The notes under the pieces were generated by a model that was not told the origin of the DNA, searched no databases, and saw only the letters and a program-made list of their open reading frames with translations. Both the position numbers and the translations under genes were made by a program. From Notoacmeibacter ruber (lineage in GTDB: Bacteria; Pseudomonadota; Alphaproteobacteria; Rhizobiales; Rhizobiaceae): 64,000 nt of DNA. The stretch lies in NCBI RefSeq assembly GCF_003668555.1, contig NZ_RCWN01000001.1, positions 682,001 to 746,000 on the forward strand, given 5' to 3'. The stretch's first letter is position 1, and each line of letters opens with the position of its first letter. Shown piece by piece: positions 1 through 8,990 of this stretch.

Positions 1-1666
1 TCGGGTAAGATCACCCTTGGCCAAAGCGGCATGAAGACGCATTTCGAATAGCTCGGCCGTGAGTTCCCCAGCCACCGCGCCGCCGGCGCCGCTGGCGCAG
101 GCGCCGGACGAGATTGTCCCTGTCGCGCACCCCAGAGCCGCATGGGCGATCAGCTGCGTCGCCTTGTCGATCTGGCCGGTATGGTAGGAGCGGCCGATCT
201 CGGTAGCGAGCGAAGCGCCGAGCGTATCGGCTGCCGCCAGACGCAGGGCCGATACCAGGCTGTCATCGAGCGTGCGGCCTTCGACTGCGCTCTGCACGCC
301 GATCTTGATCGCCGCGCGAAGAAGGTTGCGCTGGGCTGCGTTGGCGAAGTTCTGACTGGCACCGAGTTCGATCGATGTCGCCGGAATGTTGGCCCGGTTC
401 AGGACGCCCTGCGTTAAACCGGCGGTGAGCATGGCTCCGACAAGCGTCCGGATGGAGTCTTCGGAGCCCAGTTCCTTCAGCGTTGCGCCAATATCGCCCT
501 GATTGTTGATCAGTGAAATCGAGGTCTGCGTGGCAAGCGACGTAAAGCCGGCTTCCATCGCAGCGGACGCAATGCTTCCCTGAGCGAAGCCGAGGCCGGA
601 TGCAAAGCTGCCACCGACCCCTGACGTCACGGTCGAGACGACCAGTGCAACCAGCGCCGCGCCGGCCTGGGTCAATCCCTGATCTTCGTAGTCCCAATCG
701 TCGACTCTTGGCCGAACAGCCTGCCAGTCGACATTCGGGCTGGATCGCAGATCGCCCATCCATTCCAGGCCGTCATGGGTCCGAAAGTTCCGCGACGGCG
801 GCGTCGAGATTGGCCTGCGCTTCATATTCGACGACGATGCCGTCACCCGCCTCGATCCGGATGCCGCCGCCCGCCTTTATATGCGTGTGTTCGATGACCT
901 CTCGAGAGAAGCCTTCATCGCTGCTGTTCCACCAGAAGAGATCTTCTTCGGCTTTCTTGTCCTGTTGGAATGTCCGGTCTGTGCGGGTTTCGATCGTGAC
1001 GCCGCCATTGGGTGTTCGCAGCGCGATTTCACCATCGGCGGAAATATCCGGCGCTCCGAGGGTGATGTCGCCTTGCCGCGATGCAATGTCCACATCGCCG
1101 CCGGCCTCGATTGTCGAGCGTACGGTCTTTGTTTCCGCATTCTGACGTTCGATATTGGTCTCCACGCCAAAGAGACCGCCACTGTCGATGTCGAGCTTGA
1201 GATGAATGGCATTCAGGCCGGTCGAAGGCTGACGCGGCGATTCACGATGGAGGGCCGCAAGGAGGCGCGCATCACGGCGTTGGTCGCTGCCAGCGTCGTC
1301 GAGCACGTTCTTCGGAGCGACATTTCTCCAGGCATTCATCACATTGAGCAGATCTTGTCGATCGATAGGCTCGCGCCTCGAATTTCGTCTGATCCCGGCA
1401 TGGCTTGCGACGTAACGCTGAATGCTTGATCCCTTGCCTATGGGTTGGTGGGCAGCAATTTGCTCGAGTGCGCTTCTATTCCACTGGGCTCGCCCTGCCG
1501 CACTGCTCGCCCTCAAATTTTGATCCGAGATGAGTTCGCAGCCGTTTAGGCAGAGGTATGGCCCTCCTGGCGATGCTTCAGCACCAGGGTCCGCCCCGCA
1601 CCCCATTTCGGCCATTTGGCCCGATTTTCTTCTCCAAAAGCTCACAGTCCGTCTAGGCCGTTGCAA
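1..1666 (-). pseudogene. FHA/CdiA-like haemagglutinin, 3' portion, frameshifted
   Basis: Two minus-strand frames together encode the C-terminal part of a filamentous-haemagglutinin/CdiA-type exoprotein. From about 1215 down to 773 the frame gives haemagglutinin-repeat sequence (KLDIDSGGLFGVETN, then IEAGGDVDIASRQGDI) and ends at a TGA just after AELSDP. One base out of register, the next frame continues with the expected homologous sequence (THDGLEWMGDLRSSPNVDW, then DYEDQGLTQAGAALVALVVS, typical of the DUF637 region) and stays open to position 1. A single-base frameshift near 773 therefore splits one ancestral gene. The sequence between about 1215 and 1666 is open but shows no family resemblance. 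No start, signal peptide or TPS secretion domain is present, so the 5' part is missing. The toxin or C-terminal end lies beyond the left edge. I regard it as a remnant; a frameshift sequencing error cannot be excluded. Confidence 0.7.
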
Positions 1667-1854
1667 AGTCGGAACGGACCAAACAAAAGCTTACCACGAC
1701 TGATCTGCAACTCAGTGGCGCCTGATTCTTGGGTCCGTCTCAGAACTGTCAGGACGTTTTGTGATGCCATACTGCTCGCCTCAAGCAGAGTCCTGCCCAT
1801 CAAAAGCTTAACGATCAGCAGCGCGGTGAAGAGGTCGCCAGTTGCACAGGGCCG

Positions 1855-2086
1855 TATCGGAAGCCGGGGTGAAGGAACTGGCTCGCGTCACCGAGGAGCG
1901 CGACATCCTAAAGAAGCGGCCGCGTATTTGGCAGGGATGCAAAGTGAAGTACGCGTTCTTTGCCCTGCATCGCTTGTAGTTTTCGGTGCGGACGATTTGC
2001 CGCTTTCTGCAGGTTCATCCGAGTGGGTTTTATGCTTGGTTGAACAACCCGCTGAGCAGGCGAGCCAACGAGGACAAGTGACAGAA
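1855..2086 (+). mobile_element. IS3-family transposase relic
   Basis: The stretch encodes the end of an OrfA (KELARVTEERDILKK, followed by a one-base shift) and the beginning of an OrfB (KVKYAFFALHRL, an in-frame stop, then FSVRTICRFLQVHPSGFYAW and LNNPLSRRANEDK). Both are typical of IS3-family orfA/orfB. Frameshifts and stops plus loss of the rest of the element make it a dead fragment. The surrounding bases 1667-2154 contain no other gene I can support. Confidence 0.75.
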
Positions 2087-2154
2087 GGCGGCAAATCGTT
2101 GCCCGCATGGCACAAGCGCCCGAGTTCCTCACCTTCGACTGAAAGGACCCATTT

Positions 2155-2487
2155 ATGAGCATTCCTCTTTCCAAATCCCGCCGTGTCGGCTCCACACTCT
2201 ATCTGTCGGGCGAGCTCGGTTTCGACCCCAATGGAAAAATCCCCGAGGGCATCGAAGCGCAGACCGAGAACTGCATCGCCAACATCAAGGCAACGCTCGC
2301 CAAGGAAGGACTGGACCTGTCGCATGTGGTTTCGGCAACCTGCTACCTGACCGATCCGGCGGACTTCGCGGCCTTCAACACAGTCTACGCAGCGGCGTTT
2401 CCGCAACCCTATCCGGTGCGCACCACGCTGGCAGCGGCGCTGATGATCGACGCCAAGGTCGAGATCACCGTGATCGCCGAGGGCTGA
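2155..2487 (+). CDS. RidA/YjgF/YER057c family enamine deaminase-like protein
   Basis: The 110-residue product has the usual RidA length and pattern: LYLSGELGFDPNGKIP near the start, a QTENCIANIKATL helix, and PYPVRTTLAA holding an arginine (R89) at the place of the substrate-binding Arg of RidA. Members hydrolyse reactive enamine/imine intermediates released by PLP enzymes. The start follows an AAGGA site 8 nt upstream. Its stop lies 4 nt before the DadA-like gene, so the two are probably co-transcribed. With ACC deaminase and an amino-acid oxidase next door, clearing imines made by them is a reasonable inferred role. The family is certain, the substrate is not. Confidence 0.88.
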   Translation: MSIPLSKSRRVGSTLYLSGELGFDPNGKIPEGIEAQTENCIANIKATLAKEGLDLSHVVSATCYLTDPADFAAFNTVYAAAFPQPYPVRTTLAAALMIDAKVEITVIAEG

Positions 2488-2491
2488 GTGG

Positions 2492-3712
2492 ATGGCCGAC
2501 ATCCTCGTTATCGGCGCCGGCATGGCCGGCATCGCAACGGCGCTGAGCCTGCAGGCGCGCGGGCACACGGTTCGCGTCGTCGACAGGCGTGGCCCGGGCG
2601 AGGAGACCAGCCACGGCAATGCGGGCGTGATTCAGGCGGAGGCGCGCGCGCCTTACGCCATGCCGCGCGATCTGGGCACGCTGGTTCGTTACGCGTTGGG
2701 CCGTTCCAACGATCTGCGGCTCGATCCCCTTGCCCTGCCGGGTGCTGCAAGAGCGCTTATGGCCTATTACCGTCATTCCGCGCCATCCCGCCATCAGGCG
2801 GCGACCCGCACCTATTCAGCACTGATCGCGCGAGCGACCCGGGATCACGGCAAGCTGAGTGCGGAGGCCGGCGCGGAGCAACTGATCCGAAGGACGGGAC
2901 TGGGCGAAATCATCGACCGGCCCGCCGATTTCGAAACGCGCGCACGCACGGCCGAGCGCCTCGCCTCCGAATACGGGCTGACGCTGCGCGTGGTCGATGG
3001 TGCCGCGCTTGCCGCAGAGGAACCGGCGCTGAGGCCAACGTCGGCTGGCGCGGTCCTGTGGGACGACAGCTGGAGCAGTCCCGACCCCGCAGCCTTGGTG
3101 CAAAGCTATGCTGCCTTGTTCATAAGGCGCGGCGGCGAACTCCTCCGGAGCGAGGTTCGGACGATTTCGGAGTCGGAGCAGGGATGGCGGCTTTCAACCG
3201 AAAAAGGCCCTCTGAAAGCGGAGCATCTGGTGGTGGCACTGGGACCGTGGTCGCCCGCCATGCTCAGACAGCTCGGTTACCGCATCCCGATGGTGATGAA
3301 GCGGGGCTATCACGGGCACTTTGCCATGGAGGATCAACTCGGCAGACCTTATCTGCTGGCCGATCACGGGGTCGTCCTGTCGTCGATGACGCGCGGCTTG
3401 CGGATCACCACTGGGGCGCATCTGGCCCGTGCGGGCGCCAAGCATGATTTTCGCCAGCTCGAGCACGGGACAGACGCGGCGCGCATCATACTCGATATTG
3501 GCGATGCGGTGCCCGACAGCCTGTGGCAAGGTACGCGCCCCTGCATGCCGCGCATGCTGCCGATGGTTGGACAGGCGCCTCGCCACGCAAGGCTGTGGTT
3601 CAATTTCGGTCATGGCCATCAGGGATTTACACTCGGCCCAACCACGGGCGAGATCCTCGCTGACATCCTCGACGGCCGCCGCGACGCGCTGACGGCGGCG
3701 TTGGCGCCCTGA
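2492..3712 (+). CDS. FAD-dependent D-amino-acid dehydrogenase-like oxidoreductase
   Basis: A 406-residue DAO/DadA-type flavoprotein. The N-terminus carries the dinucleotide-binding motif VIGAGMAGIATALSLQARG followed by RVVDR, and SHGNAGVI is the typical DadA continuation. The C-terminus has the second FAD contact, FNFGHGHQGFTLGPTTGEI. Such enzymes oxidise amino acids to imines, passing electrons to the membrane chain or to oxygen; the imine is the natural substrate of the RidA-like protein encoded 4 nt upstream. It converges on the Lrp-type regulator with only 6 bp between stops. The specific amino acid cannot be read from sequence; D-amino acids or glycine-like amines are possible. Confidence 0.85.
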   Translation: MADILVIGAGMAGIATALSLQARGHTVRVVDRRGPGEETSHGNAGVIQAEARAPYAMPRDLGTLVRYALGRSNDLRLDPLALPGAARALMAYYRHSAPSRHQAATRTYSALIARATRDHGKLSAEAGAEQLIRRTGLGEIIDRPADFETRARTAERLASEYGLTLRVVDGAALAAEEPALRPTSAGAVLWDDSWSSPDPAALVQSYAALFIRRGGELLRSEVRTISESEQGWRLSTEKGPLKAEHLVVALGPWSPAMLRQLGYRIPMVMKRGYHGHFAMEDQLGRPYLLADHGVVLSSMTRGLRITTGAHLARAGAKHDFRQLEHGTDAARIILDIGDAVPDSLWQGTRPCMPRMLPMVGQAPRHARLWFNFGHGHQGFTLGPTTGEILADILDGRRDALTAALAP

Positions 3713-3718
3713 CACGCC

Positions 3719-4210
3719 TCAGAACGGAAGGGGGGCGTTGTCCTTGACCTCTTTCATGACGAAAAAGCTGCGAATTTGCCGGACGCCCGGCAAGGCGATC
3801 AGCCTCCGGCCATGCAAGGCGTTGAAGTCGGCGATGTCGCGAACCCGGATTTTCATGAGGTAATCGAAATCGCCCGCCACGAGATTGCAATCCAGCACTT
3901 CGGGCATGGCCGTCACCGCGTCCTCGAACGCGGCAAAGCTCTCGGGCGTCGACCTGTCGAGGACGACTCCGACCATCACCAGCGCGCCGAGCCCGATGGC
4001 GGCCGGATTGATGCGGCCGCGTACATCCAGCAGATGACCCTCTTCGACTAGGCGCCGCATACGACGATGGCAGGTCGCCGGACTGACGCTCACGCTCTGG
4101 GCGACTTCGGCATTGGTCAGCCGCCCGTCCTGTTGCAGCAGCCGAAGAATTTTCAGGTCGATCCTGTCCAATTCAGATGTGAAAGATTCTTCCATTATAC
4201 CACTTTTCAT
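3719..4210 (-). CDS. acdR: Lrp/AsnC-family regulator, probable AcdR
   Basis: A 163-residue protein with an N-terminal winged HTH (LDRIDLKILRLLQQDGRLT, then SPATCHRRMRRLVEEGHL) and a C-terminal AsnC/RAM ligand-binding domain (LDCNLVAGDFDYLMKIRVRD). Lrp-type regulators encoded divergently from acdS, called AcdR, are the known activators of ACC deaminase genes in rhizobia and pseudomonads. The gene is divergent from acdS across 123 bp of AT-rich DNA, which supports the assignment. A second in-frame ATG five codons in (4195) is an equally plausible start. The same Lrp-E1 arrangement occurs with mdeR in Pseudomonas putida. Confidence 0.82.
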   Translation of the reverse strand: MKSGIMEESFTSELDRIDLKILRLLQQDGRLTNAEVAQSVSVSPATCHRRMRRLVEEGHLLDVRGRINPAAIGLGALVMVGVVLDRSTPESFAAFEDAVTAMPEVLDCNLVAGDFDYLMKIRVRDIADFNALHGRRLIALPGVRQIRSFFVMKEVKDNAPLPF

Positions 4211-4290
4211 ATTCTTTTTATTTCATATAATAATTGATGATATATATCAATGCAAATAAAAATCACAAAATTAGAAAGCACATTTCATAT
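4205..4290. promoter_or_regulatory. acdR-acdS intergenic control region, candidate Lrp operator
   Basis: The region between the divergent genes is strongly AT-rich against high-GC neighbours. It holds three copies of TTTCATAT (4205-4212, 4221-4228, 4283-4290) and a dyad TTGAT-N7-ATCAA at 4234-4250. Lrp-type proteins bind loose AT-rich dyads, often several in phase. Function is inferred from position. Confidence 0.5.
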
Positions 4291-4333
4291 CCTGCGTCGT
4301 AACATGGCCTCAATCCAACATGGAAGGAAGATC

Positions 4334-5353
4334 ATGTCCCTGCTTGAAAAATTCGACCGCTACCCGCTGACGTTCGGACCGACGCCGATCGAACATCTGC
4401 CCCGCCTGACGGAAGCCCTGGGTGGCAAGGTCGAGGTCTACGCCAAGCGCGAGGATTGCAACTCCGGCCTCGCCATGGGCGGCAACAAGCTGAGAAAACT
4501 GGAATATATCGTGCCAGATGCCATTGCTTCGGGCGCGGATACGCTGGTGTCGATCGGCGGTGTGCAATCGAACCACACCCGCATGGTGGCCGCGACCGCC
4601 GCCAAGATCGGCATGGGCTGCGTCGTCATCCAGGAAAAATGGGTTCCCCATTACGATGCGGTCTACGACCGGGTGGGCAACATTCTGATGACCCGGCTGA
4701 TGGGCGCCGATTCACGGCTCGTCGACGACGGGTTCGACATCGGCATTCGCAAGAGCTGGGAAGATGCGATCAAGTCCGTCGAGGAACGGGGCGGGAAACC
4801 CTATCCGATCCCCGCCGGCGCTTCGGTGCATAAATACGGTGCGCTGGGCTATATCGGCTTCGCCGAGGAAGTCGCGCAGCAGGAGGCCGAACTCGGCTTC
4901 ACCTTCGACTATATCGTGGTCTGCGTCGTCACCGGCTCCACCCAGGGCGGCATGATCGTGGGCTTCGCGGCCCAGGACCGGGCCGACAGGGTGATCGGCA
5001 TCGACGCCTCGGCGACGCCGGAGCAGACCCGAGCCCAAGTACGTTCCATCGTCGACAACACCGCCGAACTGGTCAATCTCGGCCGCACGGTGCGCGAGGA
5101 CGAGATCGTGATCAACGAGGATTACGCCTATCCCGCCTATGGCGTGCCCTCGGAAGAAACCAATGAGGCGATCCGGCTCGCCGCCCGCACCGAGGCGATG
5201 ATGACCGACCCGGTCTATGAGGGAAAATCCATGCAGGGCATGATCGATCTCACCAGGAAGGGCTTCTTCCCCGAAGGCTCGAAAGTGCTCTACGCCCATC
5301 TGGGCGGAGCGCCCGCCCTCAACGGCTACAGCTATTATTACAAGGACGGCTGA
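4334..5353 (+). CDS. acdS: 1-aminocyclopropane-1-carboxylate (ACC) deaminase
   Basis: The 339-residue product is a PLP fold-type II enzyme that opens ACC to 2-ketobutyrate and ammonia, lowering ethylene in plants. The start at 4334 follows AAGGAAG and gives the standard N-terminus [20 protein letters not shown]; an in-frame upstream start at 4250 would add 28 unconserved residues. [10 protein letters not shown] carries the PLP lysine and [11 protein letters not shown] the phosphate/carboxylate site. Two residues known to separate true ACC deaminases from D-cysteine desulfhydrases are present: Glu in DPVYEGKSM (about 296) and Leu in YAHLGGAP (about 323). It is followed 69 bp later by an E1-like gene, probably in one operon controlled by the divergent Lrp regulator. 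Confidence 0.95.
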   Translation: MSLLEKFDRYPLTFGPTPIEHLPRLTEALGGKVEVYAKREDCNSGLAMGGNKLRKLEYIVPDAIASGADTLVSIGGVQSNHTRMVAATAAKIGMGCVVIQEKWVPHYDAVYDRVGNILMTRLMGADSRLVDDGFDIGIRKSWEDAIKSVEERGGKPYPIPAGASVHKYGALGYIGFAEEVAQQEAELGFTFDYIVVCVVTGSTQGGMIVGFAAQDRADRVIGIDASATPEQTRAQVRSIVDNTAELVNLGRTVREDEIVINEDYAYPAYGVPSEETNEAIRLAARTEAMMTDPVYEGKSMQGMIDLTRKGFFPEGSKVLYAHLGGAPALNGYSYYYKDG

Positions 5354-5422
5354 CCCCCCCTCACTGCTCCACTCCAACTCGTAGCCATTCCGGACAGCAG
5401 CCATGCCAGGGGAGAATATCGC

Positions 5423-7795
5423 TTGACTACCGCACACCTGAAAACCATCGAGCAGCGGCTTTTGTGGCTGTCTCACTGGATGATCCACAATGCCAACCAT
5501 ATCCGCCCGAAGGCGGACGGCATCAAGGTGGGCGGGCATCAGGCGTCATCCGCCTCGATGGTGTCGATCATGACGGCGCTCTATTTCACGGCGCTTCGGC
5601 CAGAAGACCGTGTCGCGGTCAAGCCGCATGCCTCTCCGGTCTTTCATGCGATGCAGTACCTGATGGGGAATCTAAGCCGCGAGCCGATGGAGAAGTTCCG
5701 CGGATACGGGGGCGTGCAGAGCTACCCGAGCCGGACCAAGGATGTCGACGACGTCGATTTCTCGACCGGATCGGTCGGGCTCGGCGTTGGCATTACGGCG
5801 CTTGCGTCCCTGGTTCAGGACTTCATCGCGGCAAAGGAGTGGGGCAGGGACACCAGACTGGGTCGCATGATCGCGCTGGTGGGCGATGCCGAGATGGACG
5901 AGGGCAATGTCTACGAGGTGTTGCAGGAGGGCTGGAAGAACGAGCTCCGCAACACCTGGTGGATCATCGACTATAACAGGCAATCGCTTGACGGGATCGT
6001 CCGCGAAGGTCTGTTCGAGCGGATCGAAAAGATATTCGAGGCATTCGGCTGGGATGTCGTTCGGGTCAAATACGGCGTGCTGCAGCGCGCCGCGTTCGGG
6101 GAGCCGGGCGGCGACAAGCTTCGCGACTGGATCGACGGCTGTCCGAACGCCGAATACGCGGCCTTGACCTATCAGGGCGGAGCCGTTTGGCGCTCGCGGC
6201 TGATGGACGATCTGGGCGATCAGGGGGATGTGAGCGCGCTGATCGACCGCCGCTCGGACAGCGAACTGGCGGCGCTGATGGAAAACCTCGGCGGCAATTG
6301 CGTGGACAGCATGGCTGAGGCCTTCGCCGCCATCGAGCACGACCGTCCGACGTGCTTTCTCGCCTATACCATCAAGGGTTGGGGCACGCCGATCGCCGGC
6401 CACAAGGACAATCACGGCGGGCTGATGACCAAGGCCCAGATGGCCGGCTGGCAAGAGCACATGGGTGTGCCGGAGGGGCAGGAATGGGAGCCGTTCGCGG
6501 CGGTCGAGGATGTCGCCGGGCTCAGGGATTTCCTGTCCAGGGTGCCGTTCTTCTCGCGCGGAACGCGGCGCTATTCCGACGAAAAGCTGCCGTCTCCAAA
6601 AATCGAATTTTCAGCCGACCGCGAGATCTCGACCCAGGCCGCCTTCGGCAAGATGCTCGATGAGGTGGCAAAAAGCGACAGTGACCTTGCGGCGCGGATC
6701 ATGACCACGTCGCCGGACGTGACCGGGACCACGGGACTGGGCGCGTTCGTCAACCGGCGCAAACTTTTCGCGCGCAAGGCCGAGGACGACGCGTTCATCA
6801 AGCACCGGATCCCGTCGACCGCGAAATGGAATTTCGCCCCTGACGGTCAGCACATCGAACTGGGGATCGCGGAGATGAACCTGTTCCTTCTCTTGGGAGC
6901 GGCGGGCCTGTCCCACAGCCTCTGGGGAAAGCGGGTGATCCCGATCGGCACCGTGTATGACCCTTTCGTGCATCGTGGCCTGGATGCGCTCAATTACGCC
7001 TGTTACCAGGACGCGCGCTTCATCATCGTCGGCACGCCGTCGGGCGTGACGCTGGCGCCCGAGGGTGGCGCACACCAGTCCGTCGGCACGCCGCTGACCG
7101 GCATGGCGCAGGACGGGCTCGCGAGTTTCGAACCTGCTTTCGCCGATGAGGTCGCCGTCATTTTCGAATGGGCCATCGACTATCTGCAGCGCGATGGCCA
7201 GGGCGATCCGGACGAGCGCACATGGCTGCGCGACGAGACCGGGGGCTCGGTCTATCTCCGGCTGACGACCAAACCTCTGGAGCAGCCGATAAGCCGTGCC
7301 GATCATGGTTTCCGGCAGGGCACGATCGATGGCGCCTATTGGCTCCGCAAGCCAGGCCCCAACTGTTCGGTCGTCATTGCCTATCAGGGCGCGGTCGCGG
7401 ATGAAGCGATCGCCGCGGCCGGCATGATCGGCGAATACCGCCGGGACGTCGCCGTGCTGGCCGTTACCTCCGCCGACCGGCTGAACGCGGGCTGGACCGC
7501 CGCGACGCGTGAACGGGCGCGCGGAAACCCGATGGCGATATCACATATCGAAACGCTGCTCGGCGGCCTTCCGAGCTATTGCACGCTGGTCACCGTTCTG
7601 GACGGCCATCCGGCAACGCTGTCCTGGCTCGGGTCCGTTGCCGGGCACAGGACCGTTCCGCATGGGGTCGAGCATTTCGGTCAGACCGGCACGATTGACG
7701 ATCTTTCCCGGCATTTCCTGATCGACCGCCACGCGATCGTGGAGTCCGTGAGTGAACTGACCGCCGGCAGTCGCGTTCGGCGGGTCGGCGGGTAG
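5423..7795 (+). CDS. MdeB/AceE-like 2-ketoacid dehydrogenase E1 (transketolase fold)
   Basis: A 790-residue homodimeric-type E1 enzyme. The N-terminal half has the thiamine diphosphate motif beginning GDAEMDEGN (residues 154-162); the central pyrimidine domain contains IELGIAEMNLFLLLGAAG and GTVYDPFVHRGLDAL. It is about 100 residues shorter than E. coli AceE. A close architectural match is MdeB of Pseudomonas putida, an E1 homologue preferring 2-ketobutyrate, encoded beside methionine gamma-lyase and an Lrp regulator. Here the 2-ketobutyrate source is AcdS, so this enzyme probably oxidises its product towards propionyl-CoA with E2/E3 supplied elsewhere. Start is TTG behind GGGGAG; the ATG at 5403 is out of frame. 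The precise keto acid is inferred from context. Confidence 0.82.
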   Translation: MTTAHLKTIEQRLLWLSHWMIHNANHIRPKADGIKVGGHQASSASMVSIMTALYFTALRPEDRVAVKPHASPVFHAMQYLMGNLSREPMEKFRGYGGVQSYPSRTKDVDDVDFSTGSVGLGVGITALASLVQDFIAAKEWGRDTRLGRMIALVGDAEMDEGNVYEVLQEGWKNELRNTWWIIDYNRQSLDGIVREGLFERIEKIFEAFGWDVVRVKYGVLQRAAFGEPGGDKLRDWIDGCPNAEYAALTYQGGAVWRSRLMDDLGDQGDVSALIDRRSDSELAALMENLGGNCVDSMAEAFAAIEHDRPTCFLAYTIKGWGTPIAGHKDNHGGLMTKAQMAGWQEHMGVPEGQEWEPFAAVEDVAGLRDFLSRVPFFSRGTRRYSDEKLPSPKIEFSADREISTQAAFGKMLDEVAKSDSDLAARIMTTSPDVTGTTGLGAFVNRRKLFARKAEDDAFIKHRIPSTAKWNFAPDGQHIELGIAEMNLFLLLGAAGLSHSLWGKRVIPIGTVYDPFVHRGLDALNYACYQDARFIIVGTPSGVTLAPEGGAHQSVGTPLTGMAQDGLASFEPAFADEVAVIFEWAIDYLQRDGQGDPDERTWLRDETGGSVYLRLTTKPLEQPISRADHGFRQGTIDGAYWLRKPGPNCSVVIAYQGAVADEAIAAAGMIGEYRRDVAVLAVTSADRLNAGWTAATRERARGNPMAISHIETLLGGLPSYCTLVTVLDGHPATLSWLGSVAGHRTVPHGVEHFGQTGTIDDLSRHFLIDRHAIVESVSELTAGSRVRRVGG

Positions 7796-7982
7796 ATAGC
7801 GGTTGCGGGCCGAGGTTGAACAATCCGGATTGAGCAAAGGACAATGCTGACGGCGTTTTCACTCGAAACAGACGTGTTGACAGATGGCGTACTCGGCTGA
7901 GGCGCGGCCGGTCAACGTTTGCTTCGGTGGGCGGGCTCACACCGCGATAGCCGCCTGCTTCGCCGGTCTCCGGCAACTCTCC

Positions 7983-8891
7983 TCAACCGTCGGCAAATCC
8001 CAGTCGTTTGCAATGGCTCTTGAGCGCCTCCACGAAGCCGTCGACATATCTGGACGGCGCTCTGAGTCGGGGCAGGTAGATGCTGTAGTCGTATTTGAGC
8101 TCAGGGAGAAACGGCCGCGTGACGACGCCGGACGACCGCCAATGCGCGGCGGAGAACGGCTCGAGTATCGATATGCCCAATCCTTGCGCCACGAGGCTGT
8201 AGGCAATCGCGGATCGCTTGACGTGGAAGTCGATACGCGGGGGAGGTTCGAGGCTCGAAAACAGTTCCTGATGTCCTCTCCAATCGAGTTCCGGTTCGGC
8301 GTCGAGCGCGATCAGGCGTTGCTCCCGCAAGTCTTCCAGCGTCACCACCTCCTTGCGGCACAACGGGTGGTCTTTGGGCAAGACGCACTGGAAGCGCGCC
8401 GAGACCATCGGAATTTTCATCAGGTCGCCGGCGGTTTGTATGTCGTTGCATACCAGCAGATCGATCTCGCCATTCTCCATCATTCGCCTGGCTTCGACGG
8501 GGCCGCTTACCAGAATGGATGCCGAAAAATCCGGATGCTCGCTTGCGAAGTGGGCGATGACCTCCGGCAGAAAGACCTGGGAAAGGGCCGGGTAGCAGGC
8601 GAGGTTCAACCCCCTGTTTCGTCGTGCCTTGATCTCCTGAACCCGGGAGGAAATGCGTTCAATGCCGATATAGCTCTGCTCGATTTCTTTGAAGAGCGCC
8701 AGTGCTTCCGGGGTCGGAGAGACATGCCCCTTGCGGCGTTCGAAAAGCGGGAATCCGAGCTGCCGCTCCAGCTTGGACAACGTTCGGCTGACCGTGGGTT
8801 GCGAGGTATGAAGCGCCGCCGCCGCCGCCGTGAGCGTGCCCGACCTCACCGCCTGGTAGAACACTTCCAGATCACGAAAATTGAGGCTCAT
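7983..8891 (-). CDS. LysR-family transcriptional regulator
   Basis: A 302-residue LysR protein: N-terminal winged HTH (MSLNFRDLEVFYQAVRSGTL, TSQPTVSRTLSKLERQLG, FPLFERRKG) and a periplasmic-binding-like effector domain ending RYVDGFVEALKSHCKRLG. The start at 8891 matches the family; the open frame extends 17 codons further upstream without conservation. It is divergent from the M20 deacylase and dipeptide-type ABC genes across about 100 bp and probably controls them. An apparent plus-strand frame of over 700 codons overlaps it; only the part from 8991 is a gene. Confidence 0.9.
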   Translation of the reverse strand: MSLNFRDLEVFYQAVRSGTLTAAAAALHTSQPTVSRTLSKLERQLGFPLFERRKGHVSPTPEALALFKEIEQSYIGIERISSRVQEIKARRNRGLNLACYPALSQVFLPEVIAHFASEHPDFSASILVSGPVEARRMMENGEIDLLVCNDIQTAGDLMKIPMVSARFQCVLPKDHPLCRKEVVTLEDLREQRLIALDAEPELDWRGHQELFSSLEPPPRIDFHVKRSAIAYSLVAQGLGISILEPFSAAHWRSSGVVTRPFLPELKYDYSIYLPRLRAPSRYVDGFVEALKSHCKRLGFADG

Positions 8892-8990
8892 TCGATATAT
8901 CCCAAATGCATTACTTTTGAAAAAAACGATATTTTGAATCATGTCAAGCTTCTGTCACCATGCCCGGGAAATGGAATTTACGGGACGGAT

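Noticed and set aside
881..1429. Plus-strand 182-codon frame
   Set aside because: Antisense shadow of the haemagglutinin-repeat remnant; no similarity seen.
4250..4333. Upstream ATG as the AcdS start
   Set aside because: It lies within the AT-rich control region and adds 28 residues absent from AcdS proteins; ATG at 4334 has a good ribosome site.
7884..8990. Plus-strand open frame that would extend the M20 deacylase by over 360 residues
   Set aside because: The region is the antisense of a well-conserved LysR gene (7983-8891); M20 similarity begins only at 8991.
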